A DNA stretch of 64,000 bases from Persicaria tinctoria (GCA_037127255.1 JBANSL010000016.1:3970501-4034500); one strand, 5' to 3'. Shown: positions 47,998-61,560, numbered from the stretch's first letter. Notes: generated by a model from the sequence alone, not told the origin. Numbers and translations: made by a program.

Positions 47998-49182
47998 GAT
48001 ACAAAAATATACATAAGGGCTATAGACAAGATGTCAAAATGACTACTGACAAGAGTATTTTCACAAAATTATATACAAATCAGTTATATTTTAAAAAATA
48101 ATTACAAATATGTCCGAGAGAAATATTAAAAACCTAAATCCTTCCACCCACTCGCACAGAACATTGCTTGATTGATTTGAACGAGGCACGCCACAATAAA
48201 GATAAGTCATCCATTTCTTGTTGCCTGTGGTAGATTTGTGAAAACTTTTGGCAGATCTATCAAGTTTATGATAAGAAGTTTTATTACAATTGGTTTTATT
48301 GAGTTTTTTTTTATGAAATTGACGGTTTTGATGTTTTTGAAATTAGAACTTGAAATCGATAAAATTGATAATTTTTTGTGTTTTTTTGTTTAATTGCTAT
48401 AATTTGTGTGATGTTAGTGTCGAATTAAATGGTAAATGAAATTGATGAAATTGCTCACTTTTTGCGATTTGTGTTGGCAATGGCTATTGTGTAGTTACTA
48501 GCTTACTGCCGAGGGAGGTGTGCTCGAACTGAGATGACAAGGGAGTGGATGAGGCTCGACGCTGGTGACCGAGGTGGTTGTCTATGTTGGTCGAGAGTGC
48601 TGCGTTGCGAGGTATATATGGAGGCTCGGCGTCGGTGACCGAGATGATGAAGAGCCCTCGTCTCTACTGGCCGAGTAGACGCAAGAGTCTCGTAGACGTC
48701 GGCCGATGTAACGCAAGCGCCTCGTATGCTAATTGTTGGCCAAGGGTGTTGTTGGTTTGTCGAGGTTACTATCCGAGTTATCGTAATCCTTTGTTCTCCT
48801 TGGACCTTGACGGTATTCGCAAAGATCTATCGAAAATACAACAATCATTATAGAAATGTCAAAAACTCATCCAAAACTACCCAGATCAAGTAAAAAAAAG
48901 CTGAAGATCGAAATTAAAATGTTGAATTTGGTCCTCAATGCTTTTGACTTAATTGAGCGTGGTTTGTGATTCATATGGATTGATTATTTAGGTTGAATAC
49001 CTTGAGCCTTGAGGGTTTGGATGAACTCGATTAAGGTTTTTCCTCTTCTCTCGGTTCAATTTGTTAATTTTTTCTAAAACAGAAAAGGATTTGTTGTGCA
49101 ATTTAGTAGATTTCGTCTTGTCAGTAGCTCTTTCATCATCTTGTCAATAGCCTCACTCAAAAATATACTGTATTATTTAATA
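47998..49182. other. Spacer with a GC-richer segment at 48500-48860
   Basis: 48540-48700 carries two related phrases, GAGGCTCGACGCTGGTGACC and GAGGCTCGGCGTCGGTGACC, so it is internally repetitive. The frame at 48578-48853 opens with TTG, not ATG, and has no known domain. The rest is AT-rich. It is probably a fragment of a mobile element. Confidence 0.35.
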
Positions 49183-49808
49183 GGGAAATTTACAGAAAAC
49201 CACCCCTTAAATGTTGTTCTTTTCACGTAACCACCCCTTAAATTTAAAATTACAGTAAACCACCCCTTAAATGATTTCCATTAACAAATCACCACCTTTG
49301 GTCTACTTTTGTTAAGTCATCCTTAGATATATTATATTTTAATATTTTTAAACACAAAATTTATGTATAAATATATTTAAAATTTGAATTGAAGGGGTTG
49401 GATTGTTATAGATATCATTTTAAAAAAAACTTATAAATATAACTTAGAAATATCTCCCAGTTTATGTCTTAAAATAATTTTGTAAACATTATTTAAATTA
49501 TTTTTTAAGTACAATATGATTATAAATAATAATTTCCATTTGTATAGTTAAAAATAATATTAAAACTATTTATTTATATTTTATAAATTGTATTTCAATA
49601 ATCAATCTTTGGAGAAAAATTATAAATAACCTTTTAAAAATAGGTTATTACTCACAATTAAAATAATTAAACACATATTTTAAGTTGAAAAATGTTTAAA
49701 ATATAATTTATTAAACGAAAACATAATGTAAATTGGTGATAGGTGGTGATTTGTTAATGGAAAGCATTTAAGGGTGGTTTAATGTAATTTCAAATTTAAG
49801 GGGTGGCT
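49183..49808. mobile_element. TIR element of MULE-MITE type (about 0.6 kb)
   Basis: The left end GGGAAATTTACAGAAAACCA, with the phrase AACCACCCCTTAAAT three times, matches the inverted right side (TTTAAGGGTGGTTTAATG and AATTTAAGGGGTGG, and TGGTGATTTGTTAATGGAAA versus TTTCCATTAACAAATCACCA). The right tip has lost its outer bases. The interior is AT-rich and non-coding. Confidence 0.75.
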
Positions 49809-50912
49809 ATTAATTTTGTTTGCATTCTTTGTCACGCCTGTCAGATCATACACCATCCAAGTCGGCAGGCTATTAATTTTCATCGGCTCCCGGTGTCGGT
49901 ATAGAACTAGTCGAATTTTTTCGGAGGGTTTTGTGTGCGAAGAGTGAAGGCCCTTCACTGAAGAGTTGGAGAGTTGAAGACGGTAGGTAGGTAGTAGACG
50001 CTTAGATTCTTGTAGGTGGTTGCAGGCGTTTGTCGACATCGAATGTTCCAACATTTGATGTCGAGTTGAACCTTGTTGTCTCCGGCTTTTTGTTTCGCTG
50101 TTTTGGTCTATCGTTTGATGAGATTTTAATCATCTACTAGCAAGCCCCATTAAAATATATAGTTCGACTCGACTTGAGATCAGTTATTAGTATGAATGCA
50201 TTTAGATTGCATCCAAATCTCCGGCTTCCTAAACCAGTTTTTTTTTTTTTTAATCAAATCCTGTTAGTTAAAAATGTGTCAAAAGAGTCAATTATTGTTC
50301 AATAAATGGATCAAAATACCTCAAGTCCAAGTAGGTTTGACCCATGAGAGTTTCGGGCGATTCAAATTGGACTAACTTACACACTCTGAATAGATTGCTT
50401 CCTTCTTAGTGGACTGATACCAAATAGCCCAGAAAGTATAAAAGTGGCCCAACTTGCCTTTGAAGACTGCAAACACTGCGATTCGCAACGCAATACAAGA
50501 TGCGTGTACTTTGGATCTTTTGGGTTCAATCTAGTGTTAGCATTGCTACCACGGTTCGGCTCCCAGGGACATTGTTCGGCTCGGGAGAGAGCGCACTCGA
50601 GGATTCGCAAAAACGGGCGAGCACTTATGGCCATTTCGGAGCTGGCAATGAGTACTCGAAGCTTACAGTAAACCGCACTAACGGAAGAACTAGCAAGGAG
50701 AAGCCAGCAAAGGGATGCACTAAAAACCGGAAGAACCCAGCTGGGAGCATCTTATTTTACCTTGCAACTTACCGTTGCTGGTTGTGCTGCAACCAGTGAC
50801 AGCTTAAAAGCATGGGGTCATTGGGCACTGACTACAGCTGAAGGATTGATTTACAAATGTACAGGAAGAAAAGGGGTGGGGTTATTAATTATTATGGATT
50901 TCGGCCGTTCCC
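49809..50912. other. Spacer between the TIR element and the isoamylase 3' end
   Basis: Two GC-richer parts (49830-50100 and 50400-50800) contain overlapping short frames on both strands, with no recognised domain. The part next to 50912 would hold the 3' UTR of the minus-strand isoamylase gene. No clear transposon ends. Confidence 0.4.
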
Positions 50913-53900
50913 TTATGGATCGACGATGACAACGGGCTTGGCATCTGCATCAGCATCAGCTTCTGCATCGGGATCAACCTTGAGCACTAGAATGATGGAA
51001 GAGTAGCTGACCATGGGGTACACGTCGGAGTCGAGCATGTGCTGAAACTGTTGCAGTGCTAGGTGTCGTTCTGGCATATCGTCCATGAGGAAGTCGAAGG
51101 GTGCTGCCTTGCCGGTGTCCACCACTGGCTCCCATTTGTAACCGGGCCGTTTTGGCAGTGAGACAGCCACTGGTAAATGGCTGGTGTTGAAGGCAATGTA
51201 TATTTCTCCCTTTACTGCATCTTGCTGCATTCATATATCATAATAAATTCACCCCAAAAAAATCAGAATCCATTGAAGTAGAGAAGCTTGTTGAAATAAA
51301 TTTACAAAAAAAATTCTGAAAGCATTATCCATTTTCATGTAAATCTTAGAAGCAGCAAAAAATCAGACCAACAAAATAATTCAAGAAAAATAACTGTGAT
51401 ACAATAACAATGACGATGAATCTCATAGTTTAGAAAATCGATTATTGCGCATTTGATTTGCATAAGAACAGGCCATTAGTATATGTAACCAGACAGCTTT
51501 ACATACCAGGGTAAAGGCCACAAAACGGCTAGAATCAGACCAATCTGGCCTCTCGGGCATATGACCATGCCACCTCAACCTCTCCGCTGTGGGGAAATCT
51601 TCCAGACCAAGGGATTCACATTCACTATTCAAAGTCAAATATCACGAGCTTAGAAGACGACAAAAGAATAACCTCAAATCTAGTAATTAGTGTCTACTTA
51701 CTCGCGAAATTTGATCATTAAACGGCAAAACCGGAAGAAATCAGATGAAGCTTTTTCCTTCTTGTCCCATCGAAAGTAGTTGATCTGCATCATCACTGTG
51801 ATTAATACCTTGCAACCACATGTCTAGTATTTGATAAAAGGATAGTCTTGTAGAAGCTAAGTTTACATAGTTATCATGGCAATATGTGTTGTTGTTTCCC
51901 CCTTTAGTGTGACCATACTCATCACCCATGTAGAACATTGGAACACCCTGGAAACGAAGATTATAGTCAATAAAGGCAAAATGTATATCAAGCCAAATAC
52001 TGTATGTATGAAGGGAAGGTGGGACTTGCATTGTTGCATAGAGTTGAAATACAATGCTATACAATGGGTTCAACATAGCAAATTTCATGAACAACGCAAC
52101 TAGTATTAAAGGAAGAAGTAGCTCTCAGCATTGAATTATGTCAGTTGGTTGACGGGAAATCTGGGCTTAACCCCCCAAATATCAACAGGCAATCTGTGAA
52201 AGATGGAAGGCTGGAGGGTATGAAATGCAGCAAAGATAATACTCCCTCCGTTAAAAAATATAGGTCTTTTTAGGCTTAGAATTTTGTTTAGAAATATAAG
52301 TCCTTTTAGGTTTTCGAGGCATTAGGATAAGAGAAAAGTAACTTTTTGAGTTGTTTTGTGAAATGTTATTGGTTGATAATGGTAGTGGATAATTAATGAG
52401 AGGTATAAAAGTAATATTTTTAGACTTTTCTTAATATGTGTGCAAATGTCTAAAAGGACTTATAATTTTGAACGGAGGGAGTAATAAACATTGCCCAACA
52501 TTCACCTACTCTATCTCCACGCTCAACTCCTCAACTAAGCTAGTGGCATCACAAAAATGAACTGAATTATTAGCATCGTCTTACTTGAGAGACCATAAGA
52601 CACAGGAACAAGTTGCGCATTTGCCGCCTTCTTAGTTTCTTCACAGAAATGCTTACAAATTCTCCATCCTGGAAAATTGATTGGTCAAGAGGTAGCAAAT
52701 GATGCACGGAAACATGAAAGCTAAGTTATAAATATTATTTTGCACTGTTATTATAAAATCTAGAAGTAAGGAAAACATGAGCAACAGGTGAACTAGAATA
52801 GTCATTGTACATTCATCTTGGTAACCATGCAAAAAATCAGCACACTTACTGTTCATATTAAGCATGCATCATTAACAGGTAAAATGCAAGTTCCGAGTGT
52901 TATCTACTTCAACGAAACTTGGAAGTTGGAAATTCTCTGTAAGCAGTGATATGGGTCAAGCTGACTGCTCTGACGGAAATCCTTTACAAGGAAATGTGGT
53001 ATCATTGTAATTTGACTAGGTAAGCCACTAAATGATTAGCATTACATGTAAAAGTCCTTGCAACTTTACAGAAATTCTTCAAGAAGAGAAATGAAATGGT
53101 AGGCCACTCAACAATAGCAAGCATTTTAACTGGCTAAAAATCTGTGTAGATAAGCTAAAATCATAAAAAAAAAATCTACTGTGCTTAATAGCAACAGGTG
53201 AAGAAGCAAAGCAGAGTTTTTAGTGAAATGACATTTAACATATGAAGCTTTGATTGATCTCTGTATCTTTCGAAATTAGTCTAGGTGAAACACCGTGCTT
53301 TCACTAGTAAGTTCTTAGAAAGGATTTCAAACTCTGCAATCAAAAGGGTATGACATACCATGGCATGAGTCATTTCATTTTGGTTACGATGGTGTGTGCA
53401 ATAGATCAATATGGTTAACAATACCACAGAACCCCCAAAAAATAAGTGAAAACATGAAGCAGAACATGCAAATAAAAATACATCTAAACCTACCTGTCCA
53501 TGGTGTCCACAATTCCAGCTGTTATTATGCTCTTCCCCGTCTTTATTGTGTTCTCCATTTGCCATATTTTGTTTCTTATTGTACATTACTAAGTCACCCA
53601 AAGTAAAACCATCATGTGCACAAATGAAATTGACACTGTTCCAGGGCTTCCTTCCACCCGCCTAAAAAGGAGAATAAGTGAGAATTAACAAAAAAAAAAA
53701 CAAGATGTACAGTAAAAAATTTAAATGAAAGAAAGACTGTAGAATAGATTAAAACAAATGATGAAGTAGGAAATGAGGTAGAATGAAAAAGATACGCAGA
53801 GTGGCTCCGCTAACCCCTCTATTTACCTCAAAAATACGAGACAAGATTTCAAGCTCATACTGCCAAGTAAAGTAAAAAAAAGTACCTGGTACAAATTAGG

Positions 53901-56900
53901 ACTACCACAAAGGCATTCAGCAAATGCACCAGCCCATCCTTCAGTGCCTTTAATGAATAGACGTACAACATCACGGTACTGAAATTCAATAAGATAACGC
54001 AGTTAGTGCTAAATTCAAGCGAGAGCACAACCCCCCCCCCCCTCCAAAAAAAAAAACCCTTGTAGAGATAGAGAAACTTGAAGGTTTTCAAGTGCTCTCC
54101 TATAGTATCCCAAAATGAATATCATCAATATTGCAATGGTTTCAACTTTCAAGAATGCTTGATGGCTCGAATGTTGAAAATCTTTCAAATATGAGGGATC
54201 TGAATCAAATTTAGTTGGCAAATTCAGGTGACATTTAGCAGTCAAATAAGAATCAAACAAGCTGTGAATATTCTGAACTAACCTTTCCGTTCCATTCGGA
54301 CCATATACCCCAATGGGGAAATGCACCAACTTGGTAAAGTCCTCCACAATCCCATGCCTCAGCAACGAGCTTTAAGAAAATCATGAGAGAGTAGTCTATT
54401 AATATTTTACATTCAGCATTAAAATAAGGATTTTCAGTTAATGTTGTACACAATGGATGAATCCAGAAATATGTTAGAACACCAAAATATTTGAAAAGAA
54501 TGTCCTCTGGCAGGCAAAATGAACCCTTTGATGTGAGCAACTGTCAGCTGACAGATTATAGCACAAAGCAACTAAGGTGCTTTTATTATACAATCAGATC
54601 TTAGAAAGGAGAAATAAGACAATTGGGCAGAATACATGGTACCAGATACTAAAATGAAATAGCCGGTAGACAGCTCTAAGTTATAGTACTCATCCGATTT
54701 CGCAGATACAGATGCATTCAAAGGATTCTTTTTGGATGTATGCCACTGACCTTTAATAAAGTGCTTAAAAAAATAACATGTTCAGGTCTGCTTTGGAATG
54801 AAGTGTTGTCCTAGCATACTCTCAAAAACGAGTCTCTTATTTCTAGAAGACATACTTACTTTCACTTTACTAAGAATGGGATCATTACTAATCATGTCAA
54901 TCAGTGGAGGGGTGCTCAAAGGTGCTCCAGTATGGAGCTCATCTCCTAATATTGCACTTCCGTATACGTTGACAGCATCCCAAAAGCTGGGGGGAAACGA
55001 AGAGAAAGAAACAATAAAAAATCAAATCAAATAAGAATAGCAGGGAAGGATAAAAATCAGCAGAGTAAGCCATATAACCTGCATCCCCTAGTCAAAATAG
55101 AAGCAAGATCAAAGCGAAACCCATCCACATGCATTTCTGTCACCCAATATCTGTTGCACAAAAGATGAGAATATTTACACTCAGATAAGTAAAATCAATA
55201 GTCAATATCTGTTAAACATCTGTTCAGTAGATTACTCAATCGAAGCTTGCACCTAAAAACTCTTCTTTGGCCCATATTAACATATAAATAATTATTGAGC
55301 AATAGAAAGGGTGTGCTAACATCAAATTTAGTTTCCCAAAGAAATAATGATATCCAGATATCCTACAATACCTTTCCATGGACCAAAATTATCAAATATA
55401 TATCTTGTTCGGCACAAAAATACAGAGCGAAATGAATCAGAATCTTTTCTTAACTTACTTTAAACAGTCCACAATAAACTGGCGCACTACAGGGTGATTA
55501 CAATTGAAGGTGTTTCCACAACCTGAATAATTATAATATTCCCCCTGCATTATAGAAAGGGAACGTATTATCAACAATGGATATAATGACAAGAACCATT
55601 ATGCTGATGAATCTAACCATGGATAAAAAGAGGACATTACGAAACAAAAACAAAGATATAGAAGCTTAGAATTGATTAGCAGTCAAGAATTCAAGAGGGT
55701 TATACCTTTTAAACCAATTATGTAGAAGACAATAGATAAGGAAAGAAGCCCACTTAAAGAAGGTGCTTGCTCTCTTGTTTTTTTTTTAATGAAATATACG
55801 TATGGAGACCACCGTTCAGTGCATCAGCTGACAAATAGTGATTTTATGGGCAGCATTGCCGAAGAAGGTCAATTTGTTTTGGCCAAATGAAGGACTATGA
55901 ATGTTAAAGAAAAAAGTCTTGGTTCAACAAACCTATCCTCACAGGGACCGTGGAAATTTTAGAGATAAATCTTTATATACTACTTCCCCAAAACATAACT
56001 AGCCAAGAGAGATTCAAAACTTCTATATGCTCTATTTTTGGTTCCTATATGGGTAAAAACCTCCTGATAGCTTTGAAACATTAACTCTACCTACTCAAAG
56101 TAAAAAACTTCCATCGCATCACTTGTAAAAAGGAGAGGAGCCATTTCATACCTTGGGTGCAAGCATATAAAACACACTGTTATCAACACCTCTAAATGAC
56201 AAAATTGGACCCCTTTCATTTCCCTCAGCCGTGTGGTTGAAAACAACATCCATGATCACCTATCATCATATAAAATTTGTAAGAATGATTTGGTAAAATA
56301 CAGAACTGTTTAAGATGTTGCAGTGAGCTATCACCTCTATTCCTCGTTTGTGTGCTTCTCTAACAAGGAGTTTGAATTCATTAATGGCATCACGGCCACA
56401 ATTACGCACTCCAGCGGATGAATATCTTATCATTGGTGAGAAGAAATTGACAGTTGAATATCCCCAAAAGTTTACCCTGAACAAGATCATAGAAGGTAAC
56501 TAGACATAAGATCTATATGTTCAACTGACTCATCCTCCTCAGAACAAAATCGGAAAGCACAACTGCAATAGACGTTGGCAGCAAGATAGTCAAAACCAAC
56601 TTTAACTAGTGATAAATGCTGCTAGAAGTGGATAGTTTTGTACTTGTAATCGCCCATGATAGAGTTGTAGCTATAACACTCCAACTCATTAAATTCATGA
56701 CATGGCATTAACTCTATGCAGTTGACCCCAAGTTCCTGCACAGGAAATGCACAAGTTTTTCACTGTTCAATTAAGCAACTAATTAAGACAATCTTAAGTT
56801 ACAACCAGAATGCAATTTCACTACCATGCAGTTGGCTATAAAACATATTCAAAACGATTCCCTCAAAGGAACATAACACCAAACTCCTCAGTGCCCCAAA

Positions 56901-59091
56901 TCATACAATTAAGTTAACTTGGCATCTACCAAGTAGGCATTCCATCAAAACCAGATATAAATATTCCATGCAGAAACATATTGAATTTCGAGAGACTTGG
57001 ATTGAATTTGAACTCAAGGTACAAAATAATCCAATCAACCGTCAGTAGTTACTGATTGCTTAATCATCCGCTGAAATGACCAAGGAAACTAAACCTGGAT
57101 AATAGGAAGGGATAAAGCATTTTTTCTCTCAATAGAATAGGGGATCATAAAGTTTTCTCAAAAATAATATAGTTCTAAATATAGACAACAATATGCCAAT
57201 TTCTTCAGTGCCACACAGATACAGAACCTTAAAATCTAAACGAAGGAAAACAGACAAACGTGATAAGTACCTTCAAATGATCAAGTTTTTCTACCACGCC
57301 AAGATATGTACCCGGATGCTTGACCTTGCTTGACTTGTGTCTTGTAAATCCACGAACATGCATTTCGTATATCACAAGATCGTTTTGTGGGCGCTCCAGA
57401 GGTAGATCTCCCTCCCAATCAAACTGAATGAATCAAATGATTACTGTAAAATTACAATTTTTTAAAACAACTGGAAAATCTTAAAAAAAGAAAAGAAAAA
57501 AACGATCAAAACTATACTAGAAAAATTACTGAATAAACTGTGAATCAAGTTTTACACATTGAACCTGGAATAAATAACATTCCAAGCTTTCAGTGTGCAT
57601 AAACTTATAAAGATTATGTTATGCCTCACGTTGAGGGTTTCTGAAACTATTTATCCTCCATATTATCTGCAGCCATCAATCCATTAGTTCATACTTCACA
57701 ATAATGATGCATTAACTTCAAAATCTGCTAGAATAATCAACAAAGTTCGGTATCTTGAAGGGAGATAAGCATATGTAAACCGTCTTAGTACCTTGTCTTT
57801 AGAAGAAGGTATCATGCCAGCCATCTGAGGCCAGCAATTATCATCAGATCCCACCACACCAAATTCCCCTCTGCTGATAACTGCCTAGAAAAAAACACAA
57901 GGAAACACATTTTCAATAACCCGAACCATGAAAGTACAAGGGATACTCATTCTATCAATATACAAACAAAATGTGGATTATTTTAAAATTTAAACTGCAA
58001 CATCTAATGCATAAATGACAGGTTGACAATATGACTTGCTTTAGATGAACTTTTTCATAAAAGTAGACTTACTTTTGCATATGGATCAACCACAATCCGA
58101 GAAGGGTCATAATAATGCCCTTCTACAGGAGAAAATGGACCATCAAATTTGTATCCATATAATAAATCTTCAAAATTTCCCTTCAAAAGCACATGCCAAA
58201 TATCCCCTGTCCGGTTTGAATCAGCATCGAGAGAAATCTGCTCTGTTACTCTTCCCTGCATAGCAAACATAGCAATTGATCAGTCTTCCAGAGAACCAAC
58301 AAGTCCATCTTGAGGGGAGAAAAATAGAATCAAAAAGGAAAAAGAGAGGTCATTTGTTTTGTTTAGAAAGAATTTAGTTACTAAACAAAGCTTCTTCTTT
58401 TGATTTACAGCTTCTAAATATATGTCCACTGTCATTTTAATCTTTTGTTTAGTCATATTGAACTTGCTCCGAAAGTCCAACTGCTTAAAATAACAATGAG
58501 GAGCACAGAAAAATTCACAGTGTTTGTCATCCACTATTCAGCTGTTTCTACTGGATGTGATGCACTGGATCAACTAAAACAGAAATGCAAGAGTTGCAAT
58601 CACTTATCATCCACGGAGAAACGATCCCTAATTCACACTTCTAAATAGCAAAACCCCTAATTCTCGGAAGAAATTGATTAGACATATACCTTTTCCAAAT
58701 CAGCTAGACTGATCAGGCAGAGGGTAGCAGAGGTGGAATGCCGGGAGAAAATCGCGAAATTGACACCGCCTTCAACAGCAGTAGCGCCAAAGGGCTCCGG
58801 AAACCCCTCGAAGACCTGAAACCGCTTCGGCTTCTCAGGCGGCGCGCGCTTCTCGATGACAGCGGTGTCAGCCTCGGTGGCCGTCTTGGCAGCCGGCGCG
58901 ACGCGCTTCTCCCTCGCATTCACCACGAAATTCCTCTTCGCCGCGCCAAAGCTCCGGCGAAAGCGAGGCCGATCGATCCCGGACTGGGGAGTAGAGGGAG
59001 CGCTGAAGCAGGGGTTTGAGAGGTGAGAGGTGTGGGGCCTGGGAGGAGGTCGGAGAGAGAAGGAGGAACAGTGAGGCATCAGCATCTCCAT
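50913..59091 (-). CDS. ISA3: Isoamylase 3, chloroplastic (starch debranching enzyme)
   Basis: Eighteen coding exons (minus): 59091-58690, 58255-58073, 57884-57792, 57423-57271, 56735-56644, 56476-56335, 56259-56152, 55544-55459, 55150-55079, 54986-54860, 54369-54283, 53978-53886, 53661-53494, 52668-52585, 51947-51867, 51784-51702, 51624-51507, 51224-50913; 827 residues in frame. The Ser/Pro/Arg-rich N terminus fits a transit peptide. CBM48 covers about 80-195; then a GH13 catalytic barrel with [17 protein letters not shown] (nucleophile D434), AEAWD (acid/base E490) and AHDG (H562, D563). The sequence [15 protein letters not shown] and SWNCG are typical of ISA3. The enzyme removes short alpha-1,6 branches in starch breakdown at night. 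The C terminus has an extra acidic stretch ([14 protein letters not shown]). The start is the only in-frame ATG cluster (MEMLM); translation above it would need a TTG. Confidence 0.96.
52242..52481. mobile_element. Stowaway-type MITE in an ISA3 intron (240 bp)
   Basis: CTCCCTCCGTTAAAAAATAT at the left and, inverted, CTCCCTCCGTTCAAAATTAT at the right, each beside TA. The ends also share GTC(T)TTTTAG-type words. It lies in the intron between coding exons 14 and 15 and leaves the splice sites intact. Confidence 0.92.
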
Positions 59092-60480
59092 TGACAGGGG
59101 GAGAGAGAGGATGTGGGAGGTGGATTTGCAGGGGGGAGAGCGAGGAGCATGTGGTGTGTGGGAGACTGTGAGTGGGAGTGATGAAATGGGGGAGGGAGAT
59201 GGAGAAAGGCGTGAGGAGGAAGGAGGAGAAGCTGTTGAAACAGAAAGCAAAACCCAGGCGGAGTTATTCCCTCATTTCCATGCGCACTTTTGGAGGTTTT
59301 CACCTCTCCCCGCTAAAGTACACCTCACCGCCCCTTATTTATGTATTTTACACGAAAACGCCTTCTATTCTTGAAATTATATTTAATCACCCTTGTATAT
59401 GTTTTATACAGTAGTTATTTAATATGGGTGATGATATTTGTACCCATAAAATTTACTATATACACAGCACTTTGTTCTTTTTGAGTCACGGACGTGTAAC
59501 TCAAGAGGTGCAGGGTACTTTATATATAAAATATGTTGCGCCTCTTGAGTCACATATCTACGACTCAAAAAGGGCATGATCTATTTTTTTAAAAAAATAA
59601 AAAAAATGAAATATGTGGTGTACGGAGTATATGGTAAAATTTTGGGTGTAAATAACATGAACTTTTAATATCCACATCCGGTATTATATTATTGCTTTAT
59701 TATAAAACATTACCGAAAATTGTGAGCATAAAAACATCTCTTATTTATTACTGTAGTATCAATATTTAATGTTATAATTTTTTTTTTGTTTTGTTTTATT
59801 CCAGTTTGATCAAACTCAGTTGTTGTACATGAGTACGTCTAGATTAAGTACTTTGTGATCCTCTTTCTTAAATGATCCTATCACAGATTCACTTACAACC
59901 GTTACAAGTGATTCAATATTTATAATTTTATATCTTGATGATGAAGAGTACATTGCACATGGATATTTCAAGTTTTACATCTTTTATTGTTTAAGTAAGT
60001 TTTAAGAGGTTTGTATCTTAAGACTCTAAAAATAAAGTAACCATTAGTTTAGATTCGGGATAAAATGAAAATTATGTTGAATGTTGTGAAAATGCATGAA
60101 AGTATCATTCATTATATATTATTTTATAAATAAAATAGTAAAATGTCACCAAACCCTAGATTTTGTTAAATTTATGTGGAAAATAAATCACACAATATTA
60201 AGTGATATTTAAATTTTATTTTATAGTTAAAGGCATTTTTAGTGTTTTCATAAAAGTATAACGAAATATATAGGTGTTAATTACAATTTTGTATATATTA
60301 CATGAATGATTTTTAAAAAACTGTTCATTTGAGGGCCAATTCTTTAATTTTGCTGAAAGTGTAGCCTTGTGATTGAATTTTCACAATGTTAGTCTATACA
60401 TAAAAATAGAAATTAAAAATAGGGTTGTTAGACGGTTACACTTAGGTGCATGAACTTAAATTTATCCATATCTTTATTCT
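59092..60480. other. ISA3 promoter and distal spacer
   Basis: 59092-59310 (minus strand) is the probable 5' UTR and core promoter. It contains an upstream ATG frame (59303-59079) that overlaps the ISA3 start in another frame. Beyond 59380 the DNA is AT-rich without a gene, apart from the hairpin at 59477-59573. Confidence 0.5.
59477..59573. repeat. Inverted repeat / hairpin with GAGTCAC arms
   Basis: CTTTTTGAGTCACGGACGTG, TAACTCAAGAGGTGCA on the left pairs with TGCGCCTCTTGAGTCACATA, TCTACGACTCAAAAAGG on the right, with a loop of about 25 bases (TATATATAAAATATG). The arms are about 36 bases with a few mismatches. It may be the core of a small MITE. Confidence 0.8.
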
Positions 60481-60481
60481 C

Positions 60482-60660
60482 AATTCACTTGCATGTTGAT
60501 GGGTATTTTATCCCCCAAAAGGGGCTAGTGGGGTGAACCGTGAACGGTTACTTTTGAATTTAAATTCGCAATTCATTTGCATATGTTGATGGGAATTTCC
60601 CCCCCCCCCCAAAAGGGGTTAGTAGTGGGGTGAACGGTTACTTTTGAATTTAAATAAATT
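60482..60660. repeat. Two direct copies of an approximately 95-bp segment
   Basis: GTTGATGGGTATTTTATCCC and GTTGATGGGAATTTCCCCCC begin two copies that both contain CCAAAAGGGG(C/T)TAGT, GTGGGGTGAAC and CGGTTACTTTTGAATTTAAA. Differences are single bases and short C-run changes. Confidence 0.85.
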
Positions 60661-60837
60661 ATATTATAATGTAGTCATTTTATCTCGATGAGAGTGTTAT
60701 ATTAATAAAAGAAAATTATAAATTTGGAGGTAAACTAGTAATATAACTAAATACTTATTCGAACAAATGTCATCCATGCGAAAGTTGTTACACTCGACAA
60801 TTTGTTGTGTGATGTGTATAGGAAATTGATATAACAG

Positions 60838-61560
60838 AGAAAGGGGACAAATCCAGGAACAGACAAATTTGGACTTGGAGATAAAGGACTCCAAATTCAT
60901 TGTCCCCTAGTTTGTCCCCCCTCCTATCCCCCAGCCCCTCTCCCCTCGCAAACTTCAAATAAAAAGAAAAAATTATAAAAACAAATTAAAATTAAGGGAC
61001 AGTGTAAGGAGACATCACCGGAGACAGAAGATTCGGACCCGAGATAAGGTGGTTCAAACGGAACCAAACACTCTGTCCCTGCTCCTTGCCCCCCTCTCCC
61101 GTCTCCTTCTCACAAACGCTTATTTAAAAAAAAGTAAATTAAATTAAAAAAAAAAACAAATAAAAAGGAGAATTTTGTGATGAGGAACAGAGAGAGGGGA
61201 CAAGAAAAGTGATAGAGGATTTGGACCCGGTTCAAGCCTAGCTCCAAATCCCCTGTCCTCAACCTTACCCCCCTTGGCCCCTCCTATCCTCCAGCCCCCC
61301 TCACAAACCTTAATTAAAAAGAAAAAAAAAAAGATTAAAAATTAAAAAATGGGAGGGTTTTGTGAGAAATGACAGAGAGGGGTACAAGCTCCGGGACAGA
61401 GGATTTGAACCCTTCAAACATCCTCTCCTCCCGAATATCCCTCTTCACTACCTTAATTAAAAAAAAATAACTAAAATTAAAAAAAAATCAAGAAAAAGGG
61501 GTTAAGGGTGGGAGATATTGTGAGAAAGAAGAGTAAGGAGACAATGAGAGTTGACTACAT
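60838..61560. repeat. Four diverged tandem units of a palindromic repeat
   Basis: About four units of 170-190 bp follow one another. Each has GAGGGGACA(A) and GGA(T/C)T(T/C)GGACC(C)G-like words, then the inverse (CAAATCCCCTGTCC), a run of CCCCTCTCC..TCACAAAC, and an A-rich linker containing TTAATTAAAAAG. The units start near 60838, 61008, 61185 and 61370. The same words occur as a single copy at 23500-23740. There is no coding content. Confidence 0.65.

Noticed and set aside
59092..59250. N-terminal extension of ISA3 above MEMLM
   Set aside because: The frame is open but the only start is TTG; the first ATG in frame is at 59091.
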